Below are positions 27,274 through 37,262 of a DNA stretch of 64,000 bases, piece after piece. Source of the stretch: Saprospiraceae bacterium (lineage in GTDB: Bacteria; Bacteroidota; Bacteroidia; Chitinophagales; Saprospiraceae); assembly GCA_016714765.1 (NCBI GenBank), contig JADKCF010000002.1, forward strand, positions 124,001-188,000. The letters run 5' to 3'. The translations under genes were made by a program, and so were the position numbers. The notes under the pieces were generated by a model. The model saw only the letters and a list, made by a program, of their open reading frames with translations, was not told the origin of the DNA and made no database searches. Numbering within the stretch: the first letter of the stretch is position 1; each line of letters starts with the position of its first letter.

Positions 27274-28347
27274 TTATTTTATTTGTTTTTTATTAAGGCT
27301 TACTTGCCTAAACCAGACAGGAATGATGATGGCACCTGCTATCAAATAAGTGTAATAACTGATGAGTCTCCAAATCAAAGCAATCAATACGGCAATACCG
27401 ACAGGTATATAATCACTATAAAAGCCACCGAAAAGAAACTCTGCTATACCTGCTGCGCCGGGTGTCGGACTGAATGCAGTGATTGTATGCATGGCCATAC
27501 CACGGGCCAAAATGATCACGTGGTCCCATAAGTTTAGATCGGCACCCGCTACTAAAGCAAGTATCAGACAATTGATAGCAAAAAATCGGACGATCCAAGC
27601 ACCAGCCGTGGATAAAAATACTTTGATATGAAATGCCGGAGTTTTTTGCTTCATATCTTTAGATGTTGTAATGACGTCGTATGCCGTCTCTCTGAGATCA
27701 TTCCTGAATTTTTTCAGTAAGGGTATCCTGCTTATGATGATGAGCAATCTTTTGATAGACCTTGGATTTATAAAGAGCCCATAATAGAAGATAGCACCAT
27801 AAGTAGTCATAAAGAGCATGACAGTCAGGAACGTAATGCCATAACCATCTATATCACTAAATACATTCATCCCGGGCCTGATCATGATCGGACCCAGAAC
27901 TATATAAAATGTAATCAGACTAAGAATCAGAAAAACAGTATCGATAACCATACTGTACAATACTACAGAAATGACTTTTGCCCCGGAGAGTTTTTCTTTT
28001 GATAGCAGAAAAAAGGCTACTCCGGCACCTCCCACACTAGTAGGGGACACTGCCGATGAAAACTCCCAAATGACAATCAGCTCCATAGACTTTAACCACG
28101 TAAAAGCTTTGTCTGTCAAAATCCTCAATCTCCAGGAGTAAAATAAATGCCTGAGAGCATACATTATAATAGCCATAATAATCCAGAAAATAGTAGGCCC
28201 GCTCTTATCAAGTTTGGATAATTCTGCAAGATCAAACTGCTTACTCATCATCCACAAAACGGCACAAATACCGATGATCATCGGCAAGATAATTTTAGAA
28301 ACCTTTAAGTTGTCAAGGGCTGATTTGTCATCAGTATGATGATGCAA
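27274..28347 (-). CDS. YbhN/LPG-synthase-TM-like membrane protein (UPF0104)
   Basis: About 357 residues with eight or more membrane helices. SPTSVGGAGVAFFLL and TAFSPTPGAAGIAEFLFGG are the two Gly/Pro-rich motifs of the flippase domain of lysylphosphatidylglycerol synthases. Members lacking the synthase half are thought to move lipids or glycolipids across the inner membrane. The only start in this frame here is TTG at 28347, but the frame stays open upstream through a His-rich stretch (KHPEKHPHDHLHHH) with only CTG, so the N-terminus is uncertain. It lies next to polysaccharide genes. Confidence 0.82.
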   Translation of the reverse strand: MHHHTDDKSALDNLKVSKIILPMIIGICAVLWMMSKQFDLAELSKLDKSGPTIFWIIMAIIMYALRHLFYSWRLRILTDKAFTWLKSMELIVIWEFSSAVSPTSVGGAGVAFFLLSKEKLSGAKVISVVLYSMVIDTVFLILSLITFYIVLGPIMIRPGMNVFSDIDGYGITFLTVMLFMTTYGAIFYYGLFINPRSIKRLLIIISRIPLLKKFRNDLRETAYDVITTSKDMKQKTPAFHIKVFLSTAGAWIVRFFAINCLILALVAGADLNLWDHVIILARGMAMHTITAFSPTPGAAGIAEFLFGGFYSDYIPVGIAVLIALIWRLISYYTYLIAGAIIIPVWFRQVSLNKKQIK

Positions 28348-28410
28348 GTGATCGTGGGGGTGTTTTTCAGGATGTTTCAGGAGTAAATTTTTTTATAACA
28401 ATTTAAAAAA

Positions 28411-29873
28411 TCAGATTAATTTATTTCTTCGGCTGAACGAGTTATACTTATCCGAAAAGTAAAGCAAAATAGCTGCATTGAGAAAAAAGAACGGCCCCAC
28501 TTTATCGGTTTCTATCAGATCATTGATCAGACTCATAGCAAATATAATAATAAATGCCAGAGAAGTAGCCATAATGATATACCTGTCTCTGGCATCAGTG
28601 CAGATATGGTATAATCTTTCACCTTCCAGTAGGAGAGCAAAGCACAATGCAATGAATAGGAGAAACCCAATAAAACCCTGCTCGACCCAGATCATCAGAA
28701 AGTAATTATGAATACCCGACTGATCAGGATTGTCACTCACGTAAGTCTGAAATCTGGAGATGGAGTAAGATTTGTAGTTAGAATAAAAACATCCTGGTCC
28801 GAAGCCCAGCCAAAATCGATCTTTTATCATCTCTATTCCCGCCATCCATCTGTAAACACGCTCCATAGATGAGATATCTTCGAGTTTATACGTAGCTTCG
28901 AGCAAATTGTCAAACTCTGTATGTGTAATGGTCTTTTCGAAGTCAGGAGCCAGATCCATAAACTTGTTGTTCAGGGATAAAAAGAGTATGCCTGCAATGG
29001 CCACAAAACTGCTGACAAATAATGCGTGCTTTACATAACCTTTGTGTATAATATAGTATGCCCCCAACGCTATTACCATAGATAGAATAGCTGCTCTGGT
29101 GTAGCTAAAATAAATGCCAACAATAAAAACGATAAATACAAGTCCCATCCACAAGTTGGATATTTTTTGCAGCTTGTTGATCCTGAAAAATGCCCACACA
29201 AAAGGTAGACAAACGACCGAAATAGCAGCATAGTTGACATGGTTTCGAAAAAAAGGACGGACCACCTCATAACTTGCCGCAAAACTGAATCCTTCCATAG
29301 CATGCCGCACCAGCACGATACAAATGGAGGAAAACAAAAAAATGTATAATATTCTATACGTCTTCTCAAGCTCGGAACTGGCTTTTACAAAATACAGAGG
29401 AAGTATAAAAAATGGAATGATGTACCAGATTTTGGCTGCTAGAAATTTAAAAGAGATCAGAATATTCTGTGAATTTAAGCAGGTAATAAAAATCCAGAAA
29501 ATATGTATCACCAGTAGAATAAATATAGGGTGAGTGACGTAACTCAGTTTTAGGGAGAAGTTGGTCCTGATAAGTGCAACCAGAGTTATGGCAGTGAGAA
29601 GTATCATGATGGGTTCGGATGGCAAATCTGTCCCCAAACCCGCTCCATCAAAATAATACTCTATAGAAAAAGGCAGTAAAGCAAATATTAAATAAAACAA
29701 ACGACGATAATCATCCATAACAATACCCAAACCCAATACTGCTGCAGGTAAAATAAAAACAAGTAGTTTTGAAAATATATCGAAGCTAGGATACACGAGC
29801 AGACCAATCCAACAAAACCTCTGAAGATCAAAATATCAGTATTGTGCATCGATTGGTCCTTCAAAAAAAGCAT
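28411..29873 (-). CDS. O-antigen ligase / Wzy-like polymerase (frameshift near N-terminus)
   Basis: Hydrophobic protein with about 11 helices and a large periplasmic loop (WMAGIEMIKDRFWLGFGPGC, then HNYFLMIWVEQGFIGFLLF), the Wzy_C/WaaL pattern. The in-frame start at 29796 is a GTG inside what should be the first membrane segments. The adjacent frame from ATG 29873 or 29849 supplies MHNTDILIFRGFVGLVCSCI...FQNYLF. Adding one base to the five-A run at 29755-29759 joins them. It ligates or polymerises undecaprenyl-linked glycans at the periplasmic face. It sits between the Wzz and YbhN-like genes. Confidence 0.82.
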
Positions 29874-29874
29874 A

Positions 29875-30915
29875 TTACATTTTTTTAAGGGTATCCAGTC
29901 CTCTGATGTTTTCGATTACAAAAACAGCAAAGAAACTCAGCATAATTCCGCAAAGACTGGTTAGCAATACTATGATAGATCGTTTAGGCCGGGATTTCTG
30001 TACAGGTATCTCGGCCGCTTCTACCAGATGCAGAGCAGTAAAAGGAACGGAATAAGTAGCATTCAACTGCTTTAGTCTCTCCTTGTCAAGACTTATCTGA
30101 TCAAATAACCTGGTTTGCTCCTGTTCTAATTGCTTCAACTCTGAAAGAACCGGAGCATATTTTTCTAACTCTTGTGTAGCTTTGGCTTTTTTATTGTAAG
30201 CACCAACTTCCATGGCCATATACTTTATCATAGAGTCTCGGTAAGTGGGATATTTTTTGTAGAAACTTATCTTACCTTTGGCATCTTCTAGATTAGACTC
30301 GGCTTCAGCCAGCAATTTTGTGTAAATAGAAGATTGCCCCCAGGTTTCGAATACACCTGATTGCTCTTTGATATGCCTCAATTTATTGGAGAGGGAATCA
30401 CTTTGGATTTGTTTATTGAAAATATTGGAATAGTAGTTATCTATCAGCTTTTTCTGACTATCCTTGACAATTTTTTGGGCGATTCTCTGGATTTTTTCTC
30501 TCGCAGCATTGGCTATCGCGGCGGCCATCACAGGGTCCTTATCTTCGGATATGAGGAGCAAAGCGCCATATTTTGTTTTGATAGTCTGATAATTTTCCAG
30601 CAATTCCTCACGCACCTTAAATTTAGCTTTTTTGTCACTTTTATCAATGTCATAATGCTTGTAAAGATCAAAGGAATCTATAAGATGAAACAACACTTCA
30701 TGTGAAGATGCTATGGTAAACAACCTGTCCAGATCTTTATCGTCACCATAGATTCGGACATCTTTTTCGTCACCGCCGATGGGAATTGGACGCGCTAAGT
30801 CAGGGCTGGCAGCATAAAAAGTGGTTTCGGCCTTATAGTAATTCGGGAGCAAAAGACTAGCCAGGACACTGAGCGCCATAATGATAATGGCTGACCAAAT
30901 CAATTCTTTTTCCAT
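29875..30915 (-). CDS. Wzz-type polysaccharide chain-length determinant
   Basis: 346 residues with N-terminal (ELIWSAIIIMALSVLASLLL) and C-terminal (SIIVLLTSLCGIMLSFFAVF) membrane helices enclosing a periplasmic domain with long coiled coil (about 140-280), and PVQKSRPKRS before the last helix as in Wzz/Wzc. No tyrosine-kinase domain follows, so it is the stand-alone type. It sets the length of the polymer made by the neighbouring ligase/polymerase and exported after the flippase at 30993-32432. Confidence 0.85.
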   Translation of the reverse strand: MEKELIWSAIIIMALSVLASLLLPNYYKAETTFYAASPDLARPIPIGGDEKDVRIYGDDKDLDRLFTIASSHEVLFHLIDSFDLYKHYDIDKSDKKAKFKVREELLENYQTIKTKYGALLLISEDKDPVMAAAIANAAREKIQRIAQKIVKDSQKKLIDNYYSNIFNKQIQSDSLSNKLRHIKEQSGVFETWGQSSIYTKLLAEAESNLEDAKGKISFYKKYPTYRDSMIKYMAMEVGAYNKKAKATQELEKYAPVLSELKQLEQEQTRLFDQISLDKERLKQLNATYSVPFTALHLVEAAEIPVQKSRPKRSIIVLLTSLCGIMLSFFAVFVIENIRGLDTLKKM

Positions 30916-30992
30916 TTAGAAAGCTGTACTATAAAATCAGTAAGCGTATATTCATTATTCATAAAATGATTTTTGGAATGGCTGAATTTAAA

Positions 30993-32432
30993 TTAATTTT
31001 CTTTTTTCAGCAGGTTTAAAATTTCCTTTTTATCTATGATTTTCAAAATAAACGACAAAAGTAAACAAATTAATATACTAATAGTGAGGTTGATGACCCA
31101 TTGACCTGAAATAACTTGTGATACAAAGTAAAATATAGCTATGGACATGATAGCAAATAATAATGGTTTTATTAAATCGTCACCAGAGATGTATATCTTT
31201 AACTCCTTGCTCACCAGAAAAATCTGCCCAATCATAACAAAAGTCTGAGTAATCAAAGTGGCCACGCCAGCACCCAAAGCCTTATATGATGGAATCAGTA
31301 ACAAATTGAGTGCGATATTTATCAGTAACCCTGCCCCAAAAAGAAAATTTAGATTCTTGACTTTGCCTGCAGCTACCAGCATTGTTCCGAATATATATGC
31401 AACCGAAACCATCAAATAGCTTAGTATCAATACCTTCAAAGTAGATAAAAAACCAGGTTCATAGTTGGTATAAAGCCACTTTAGCATGGCTTCTCCATAG
31501 AAAAATATAATCAATACAATGATCAAGGAGCTCAGTAAAACAAATCTGAGGGCTGTGGTTTTTAATTCTTCAAGGATTTTTTTATCAAATACATTGGCAG
31601 CAAACATGGGCAACAGTAATGCAGCAAATAGATACCCTATCATATTGGCAGCTTCATAAAACCGGTATGCAGAAGCATATACGCCAGCCTGGTGGTGGTG
31701 GTCATCCAGCATATAGCCTAGCATCACTCCATCCAGTTTATTGTAAGTTGTCATAAAGATGAGGATTAACACATAGGGTGCACTCTGTTTTAACACGCTA
31801 AAAAAGTATTGTTTTGAAAATGAAGACAAAACCCAGTAAATATGATTTTTCAGAATAAACATCCCGACAATACAACATAAAAAGTAAGCTATACCTTGAC
31901 CGTAGATAAACATACTGATATCGAAATTTTCTTTGTAGGATGAAATCCACGCAAAATAACCCAGAATAATAATCATAAGACATTTGTCCAAAATACTCAA
32001 CCAACTATCTATTCTGTAATATCCCAGCCCGGCAATAGTACCCCTTAGGATGAGGAAAAGGCTACTCAGGACAGCATTAATGCAAAGCAGAAAGATCATT
32101 GTGAGATCAGCATACCCGACTATCCAGGCAAAAACCAGGGTGAAAGATATGAAAAGTAGACTTAAAATCAGTTTTGAGCAAAGCAGATTGGAAAGATGCG
32201 AGGAAATGGTACCTCTGTTTTTGGGTACAAATTGAGCATTCCAGTTTTGAATACCGGGATCATTGATAAATTGAAATAAAAAAACAAAATTCAAGTAATA
32301 AAAATACATACCGTAATTTTCAGTACCAACCAGATTCTGGATTCTGGCGTCAATTCCAAAAATGTATGCCGGTTTTATCAAAAAATTAATGACAAGCAGC
32401 AAAAACAGATTAATGGTAAACTCTCTTTTCAT
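30993..32432 (-). CDS. Wzx-like polysaccharide flippase (MOP superfamily)
   Basis: 479 residues, about 12-14 membrane helices. MKREFTINLFLLLVINFLIKP, YFYYLNFVFLFQFINDPGIQNW and the repeated LLPMFAANVF / VLILSYLMVSVAYIFGTMLVA pattern match polysaccharide biosynthesis (PST/RfbX) flippases. It transports undecaprenyl-linked glycan repeats to the outer leaflet. First gene of the minus-strand cluster flippase-Wzz-ligase-YbhN. Confidence 0.87.
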   Translation of the reverse strand: MKREFTINLFLLLVINFLIKPAYIFGIDARIQNLVGTENYGMYFYYLNFVFLFQFINDPGIQNWNAQFVPKNRGTISSHLSNLLCSKLILSLLFISFTLVFAWIVGYADLTMIFLLCINAVLSSLFLILRGTIAGLGYYRIDSWLSILDKCLMIIILGYFAWISSYKENFDISMFIYGQGIAYFLCCIVGMFILKNHIYWVLSSFSKQYFFSVLKQSAPYVLILIFMTTYNKLDGVMLGYMLDDHHHQAGVYASAYRFYEAANMIGYLFAALLLPMFAANVFDKKILEELKTTALRFVLLSSLIIVLIIFFYGEAMLKWLYTNYEPGFLSTLKVLILSYLMVSVAYIFGTMLVAAGKVKNLNFLFGAGLLINIALNLLLIPSYKALGAGVATLITQTFVMIGQIFLVSKELKIYISGDDLIKPLLFAIMSIAIFYFVSQVISGQWVINLTISILICLLLSFILKIIDKKEILNLLKKEN

Positions 32433-32526
32433 GGAGGTATAAAGGTAAATGATATTTTAAAAATGCAACTGATGATTTGATGTTATATTTTTTGAAATTG
32501 TATAAAAATAAAGTAAAGATCATTTA

Positions 32527-32557
32527 TTTGTTTTTATAGCTAATAAATGTACTTTTG
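32527..32557 (+). promoter_or_regulatory. Promoter of the pyrophosphatase gene
   Basis: TTTG at 32527-32530, 19 bases, then TACTTTTG at 32550-32557; a textbook Bacteroidota promoter about 50 bases ahead of the start codon. Confidence 0.7.
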
Positions 32558-32608
32558 CGCAATTAATTAACAACTATTTAATAATTTTTAACGAACAATC
32601 AACAAAGT

Positions 32609-34777
32609 ATGGGACAAAGTTTAATATTTTTAATTCCTGTTTTTGGCATTTTCGCCTTGCTTTTCACATTCTGGAAAAGCAGATGGGTAGCCAATCAGGA
32701 GGTTGGAACAGAAAAAATGGCCAAAATTGCCAAGAGTATTTCAGACGGAGCGATGGCTTTCCTAAAAGCTGAATATAAAGTACTGGCTGTTTTTGTAATA
32801 GCGGTAGCTATATTAATGGGTATCGGAGGAACAGCAGAAGGTTCTTCGCCTCTTGTAGCCCTTTCTTTTGTGTTAGGGGCTTTTGCTTCCGCATTGGCAG
32901 GTTTTATTGGTATGAAAGTCGCTACAAAAGCGAATGTAAGGACGACAAATGCTGCCAGATCGAGTTTGGGCAAAGCACTGGAAGTTGCTTTTGCCGGTGG
33001 TTCAGTGATGGGTATGGGAGTTGTAGGGCTTGGGATTTTGGGCTTGGGCACTCTATTTGCCATTTATAATAATATGTGGGCAGATGACATAAACAAGGTC
33101 ATCACTGTCCTTACAGGGTTTTCATTTGGTGCATCTTCTATTGCACTTTTTGCAAGAGTGGGAGGAGGTATCTATACTAAAGCAGCAGATGTTGGTGCTG
33201 ACTTGGTAGGTAAGGTAGAAGCGGGTATTCCTGAGGATCACCCTTACAATCCGGCTACTATTGCTGACAATGTGGGTGATAACGTGGGAGACGTTGCAGG
33301 TATGGGAGCTGACCTTTTTGAGTCTTATGTAGGTGCCATCGTAGGAACTATGGTGTTGGGAGCTGTTTTTGTAAAGTCAGGAGGTTTTGAAGTAACCAAT
33401 GATTTTAACGGTTTGAATGCAATACTTTTACCATTGGTTTTATCCGGAGTAGGAATCATAACTTCCATTTTAGGAACATTTTTTGTAAAAGTCGTCGAAG
33501 GGGGAGATCCTCAAAAAGCACTCAATAGAGGAGAACTTATTTCTGCTGCACTGATGCTGGCGGCAACTTTTTTTATTGTGCAGTGGATGTTACCTGCTAC
33601 ATGGACGGATGACAAAGGATTTGTTTACTCTTCGTTAGGTGTTTTCTGGGCTGTAATCATAGGTTTGGTAGCTGGACTGGCTATTGGTATCATCACTGAG
33701 TTTTATACCGGCACAGGTACTAAACCTGTCAAATCTATTGTAAATCAGTCGCTCACAGGATCAGCGACCAATATTATTGCGGGACTCGGAGTAGGTATGC
33801 AATCTACTGCTTTGCCAGTACTCGTATTGGCAGCTGGAATTATAGGAGCACATTATTTTGCTGGGCTGTATGGTATTGCGATCGCTGCAGTAGGCATGCT
33901 ATCTAATCTAGGTATCCAACTCGCAGTAGATGCTTATGGACCTATATCTGATAATGCAGGAGGTATAGCCGAGATGGCAGATCTTCCGAAAGATGTGAGA
34001 CAAAAGACTGATAAACTGGATGCCGTAGGCAATACGACTGCTGCTATCGGAAAAGGTTTTGCGATAGGTTCTGCAGCATTGACAGCACTAGCTTTATTTG
34101 CAGCATATATGTCCATCACTAAACTGGATGGTATTAATGTTGCAGATCCTGTGGTGATGGGTGGACTTTTGATAGGTTCGATGTTGCCGTTTTTATTTTC
34201 AGCTCTGGCAATGAATGCTGTAGGTAGAGCTGCCATGGATATGATTCAGGAGGTAAGACGACAGTTTGCTGATATCCCTGAATTGAAGGCGGCCCTTGCT
34301 GTGATGAAAAAGAATGATGGTATAGACCAGAAAAGCTGGTCGACTGCCGATCAGGCTGTATTTGATGCAGCAGACGGAAAAGCAGAATATGGCAAATGTG
34401 TCGAAATATCTACAAAAGCTTCTATAAGAGAGATGGTTTTGCCGGGTGTACTTGCAGTAGCATCTCCGGTTGTCATAGGTTTTGCAGGTGGTCCTGAGAT
34501 GCTGGGCGGATTGCTGGCAGGTGTTACATCATGTGGTGTATTGATGGCTATCTTCCAGTCCAATGCAGGTGGCGCCTGGGATAATGCAAAAAAGATGTTT
34601 GAGGAAGGAGTAGAAATTCAGGGTAAAATGTACTATAAAGGCTCTGAACCACATAAAGCTACGGTTGTAGGTGATACAGTAGGTGATCCATTTAAGGATA
34701 CATCTGGTCCATCACTCAACATATTATTAAAATTGATGTCAATTGTTGCTCTGGTTATAGCACCATTATTGGTGTAA
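32609..34777 (+). CDS. hppA: Membrane-bound sodium/proton-translocating pyrophosphatase, K-dependent type
   Basis: 722 residues with about 16 helices. The PPi-binding core reads DNVGDNVGDVAGMGADLFES, with further Asp motifs in DAYGPISDNAGGIAEM and GDTVGDPFKDTSGPSLNI. Position GNTTAAIGKG has Ala where K-independent enzymes have Lys, so it should need potassium. It couples pyrophosphate hydrolysis to Na or H export at the inner membrane. Whether Na or H is pumped cannot be settled by eye. Own promoter and terminator. Confidence 0.95.
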   Translation: MGQSLIFLIPVFGIFALLFTFWKSRWVANQEVGTEKMAKIAKSISDGAMAFLKAEYKVLAVFVIAVAILMGIGGTAEGSSPLVALSFVLGAFASALAGFIGMKVATKANVRTTNAARSSLGKALEVAFAGGSVMGMGVVGLGILGLGTLFAIYNNMWADDINKVITVLTGFSFGASSIALFARVGGGIYTKAADVGADLVGKVEAGIPEDHPYNPATIADNVGDNVGDVAGMGADLFESYVGAIVGTMVLGAVFVKSGGFEVTNDFNGLNAILLPLVLSGVGIITSILGTFFVKVVEGGDPQKALNRGELISAALMLAATFFIVQWMLPATWTDDKGFVYSSLGVFWAVIIGLVAGLAIGIITEFYTGTGTKPVKSIVNQSLTGSATNIIAGLGVGMQSTALPVLVLAAGIIGAHYFAGLYGIAIAAVGMLSNLGIQLAVDAYGPISDNAGGIAEMADLPKDVRQKTDKLDAVGNTTAAIGKGFAIGSAALTALALFAAYMSITKLDGINVADPVVMGGLLIGSMLPFLFSALAMNAVGRAAMDMIQEVRRQFADIPELKAALAVMKKNDGIDQKSWSTADQAVFDAADGKAEYGKCVEISTKASIREMVLPGVLAVASPVVIGFAGGPEMLGGLLAGVTSCGVLMAIFQSNAGGAWDNAKKMFEEGVEIQGKMYYKGSEPHKATVVGDTVGDPFKDTSGPSLNILLKLMSIVALVIAPLLV

Positions 34778-34828
34778 ATTTCAACATAAAAGCCAGATAA
34801 ATTAAGTAACAGTTTATATAATATGCAG

Positions 34829-34863
34829 AAGGCCTGCCCAATTCACTGGGTAGGCCTTTTTTA
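34829..34863 (+). terminator. Intrinsic terminator of the pyrophosphatase gene
   Basis: AGGCCTGCCCA/TGGGTAGGCCT stem with an ATTCAC-type loop, followed by TTTTTT. Confidence 0.88.
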
Positions 34864-35158
34864 TATCTGAGTATATAATTTAAATCCAATAGCTTACAAT
34901 AATGGAATCAAGCCAAAGCAGTACTTTATATCAAATAGGGTCTGCTGAAAAAATACAACCAACATCTTTCAATTAAAAGACTAGATTAAGTGGAAATGAT
35001 ATTACAAAAGCCACTAAAACTCGTTAACCGAAAATGAAAATTTTACAACATTGAACGATAATTAAAAATTTTAGCTACATTCAGCACAGGCTGATTACAT
35101 TACTAAATACAAAAATTATACTTATGATGAAGAGTATGATATATTTTATGAAGAAGGC
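34864..35158. other. Gap with a possible IS-end relic
   Basis: No gene recognised. TAGGGTCTGCTGAAAAAA at 34936-34953 resembles the terminal sequence of IS1182-like elements, and the AT-rich stretch after it, with TCAGC-ACAG-GCTGA near 35081, resembles an IS leader. No transposase or opposite end is present. Confidence 0.25.
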
Positions 35159-35196
35159 AAAAAAAACCCTGATAAAAAAATTTCTTATCAGGGTTT
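35159..35196 (-). terminator. Intrinsic terminator of the DUF3078 gene
   Basis: Perfect 12-bp stem AAACCCTGATAA/TTATCAGGGTTT; read on the minus strand it is followed by a run of T (plus-strand A-run at 35159-35166). Confidence 0.85.
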
Positions 35197-35240
35197 GTAT
35201 ATGTACACCTTATTAAAATTATAAGGTGGCTATGTATGGT

Positions 35241-36137
35241 TTACAGCTTATAGCTAAGACCTACTGTATAATAGTTTTGAAGTTCGTTGATTTCCTGCTC
35301 ACTAAATCTCAGGCCGAATTCAGCGCCTACACCGATACCTTTATAAAGATTGAAACCAAACCAGTTGGTCCATGTACCATTGTGAAGAGACGGATCACTG
35401 TTTTTATAAGAGAAAAATCCTGTTAGGTTCGTTCTCCAGTTGATACCCTTTACTATTTCAGTTCTGTAGTCTCCAACGATTTTACAGCCCAGTGATGGAG
35501 TAAATTTAGAATCATCTTTTGAGAAAATGAAGTTGTAATTGAGCGGATGAAAAACAATAATCATATTTTTCATTGGAGTATATGTCAAACCTACTCCAAG
35601 GTCAAGATATCCTGGATCATTAAAATTTCTGATCACAGAAGTACGATATTCACCCAAAGCGGATGCTGCAAGTTTAGAGGTGAGGTTATAACCAAAAAGA
35701 GATGTAATGTTTAAGATGTCCGCTACAGGCTCAAATTTTGCGGTAGACTCTTTATTAGTCTTCAGTTTTTGCCATCCAAGGTTTAAACTTCCTGAATTTC
35801 TCCAGAAATATTTAGTTTCTATATTATTGGCAAATGCATTGAAACTACCCAGGATTGTAGTTGCTCTGGAATCTTTAAGGTCACCTGCAGAAAACCATTG
35901 ATTTCTTCCGGAAAAATTGGCGCCAAGAGTACCGAAAGCACCTTTATACCAGCCTGGAAAGGCAGCTATTTTACCATTGATAGCATCAATTTCTGCTTTG
36001 TAACCGTCCACCTGTGTTTGTATAGGCGCGACTTTGGTTTCGATATCAGATTTCATTTTTTTTAGCTCTACCAGAGATTGAGCATTCATGACAAAAAAGG
36101 TCATCATAAAGAACAAAAGTGTGAATACGTTTTTCAT
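35241..36137 (-). CDS. DUF3078 outer-membrane-type protein
   Basis: 298 residues: signal peptide MKNVFTLLFFMMTFFVMNAQ, a short coiled-coil stretch (about 22-57, LVELKKMKSDIETKVAPIQ), then a beta-barrel-like domain with NIETKYFWRNSGSLNLGWQ and ending SYKL. DUF3078 proteins are found almost only in Bacteroidota and are predicted outer-membrane barrels of unknown cargo. Own terminator; cotranscribed with the mscS gene 28 bases upstream is plausible. Confidence 0.8.
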   Translation of the reverse strand: MKNVFTLLFFMMTFFVMNAQSLVELKKMKSDIETKVAPIQTQVDGYKAEIDAINGKIAAFPGWYKGAFGTLGANFSGRNQWFSAGDLKDSRATTILGSFNAFANNIETKYFWRNSGSLNLGWQKLKTNKESTAKFEPVADILNITSLFGYNLTSKLAASALGEYRTSVIRNFNDPGYLDLGVGLTYTPMKNMIIVFHPLNYNFIFSKDDSKFTPSLGCKIVGDYRTEIVKGINWRTNLTGFFSYKNSDPSLHNGTWTNWFGFNLYKGIGVGAEFGLRFSEQEINELQNYYTVGLSYKL

Positions 36138-36165
36138 AAAAAATTAATTGGTTTTAAAAAATTAC

Positions 36166-36996
36166 TTAATGATGTATTTCGATATTATCCTGAAGGATTT
36201 TATTCAATGGTATAATGACGTCTTTTTCACCGGAAGTCACTGTCACAGATGACTTATCTAGATTGGTAATTTTACCAGTCACGCCATTAAGGGTCACTTT
36301 GTCTCCAATGTTGAGTTTGTCCTTGGTGTAGTACGATGCCAGAAAACTGGCTACTAAATCTTTGGATGCGAATCCATATCCGATAGAAAAAGCCAAGACC
36401 CCACCGGCGATAATGATTGAAATATTTTGTGCAAAAAAGTCTGTATTGATTTGTGCCTGTGACAAGGCGACAATGATTACATTTATAAACATGAAGTAAA
36501 AAACAAAAGAGGCAATAATATTGGCTGAAGGCATCCCCAATGATTTGCAGGTAGTATGCACAACATTCCTGATAGTGTCAGAAAGCAGTAGACCGGCTAC
36601 AAGGATTACAAAAGCTGCTATAAGATTGGGCACAAACTTGATGAAATCCTGGATAAGCTCAGCCAGGACTGGCATGTCCAGAACCCCTACCGCCGCCATG
36701 ACAAAAATAAGCATCAGCATATAGTATATCATCTTGCCGGCAATAGTACTTAATTTTAAAGTAATATTGTTTTGGGCTAAAATATCTATCTTATTCAGTT
36801 TTTCCCCCAGGACATCTACTTTCAGTTTTACAAGTGAAGTTGTGGCGACTTTTTTTATAATGTTGGAAATTATCAAACCCAACAATAAAATAATGGCTGC
36901 TGTGATAAACTTCGGAATGGAAGAAAGCATCCCCATCACCATGTCTGAAAGAGCCTTTTGAATGTCCTGACTGAACATTAAACTGAAAAATATCAT
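36166..36996 (-). CDS. Small mechanosensitive channel, MscS family
   Basis: 276 residues. Repeated TM-helix units (PKFITAAIILLLGLIISNII and PNLIAAFVILVAGLLLSDTI) are followed by the pore helix (ISIIIAGGVLAFSIGYGFAS) and the beta domain (KLNIGDKVTLNGVTGKITNLDKSSVTV). It ends soon after the beta domain, lacking the usual alpha/beta C-terminal cage. It opens on osmotic downshock in the inner membrane. Confidence 0.88.
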   Translation of the reverse strand: MIFFSLMFSQDIQKALSDMVMGMLSSIPKFITAAIILLLGLIISNIIKKVATTSLVKLKVDVLGEKLNKIDILAQNNITLKLSTIAGKMIYYMLMLIFVMAAVGVLDMPVLAELIQDFIKFVPNLIAAFVILVAGLLLSDTIRNVVHTTCKSLGMPSANIIASFVFYFMFINVIIVALSQAQINTDFFAQNISIIIAGGVLAFSIGYGFASKDLVASFLASYYTKDKLNIGDKVTLNGVTGKITNLDKSSVTVTSGEKDVIIPLNKILQDNIEIHH

Positions 36997-37262
36997 GATT
37001 TACATTTTACTTATTTGGATACTTTTTACTTCGCTTATCTGTATTATCTGGCGAAGATGGGTCAAAATATTTAATCACCCCACCTGCTCTGGGAATGTAA
37101 AGTTCTATAATATTACTAACAAAGCTAAATAAATTAATATTAGCTCTAATATTTTTTGTGCATCTCTGCACCATTGTTAGCCCGACCCTGAATATTTATT
37201 TTTTCAAGATCCTTAAAGCTGTTTCTACTCATTTAATATTCTTATTTAATAACCTTCTGACT

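Noticed and set aside
35226..35426. Plus-strand open frame opposite the DUF3078 gene
   Set aside because: Shadow of a well-supported minus-strand gene; no domain or signal.
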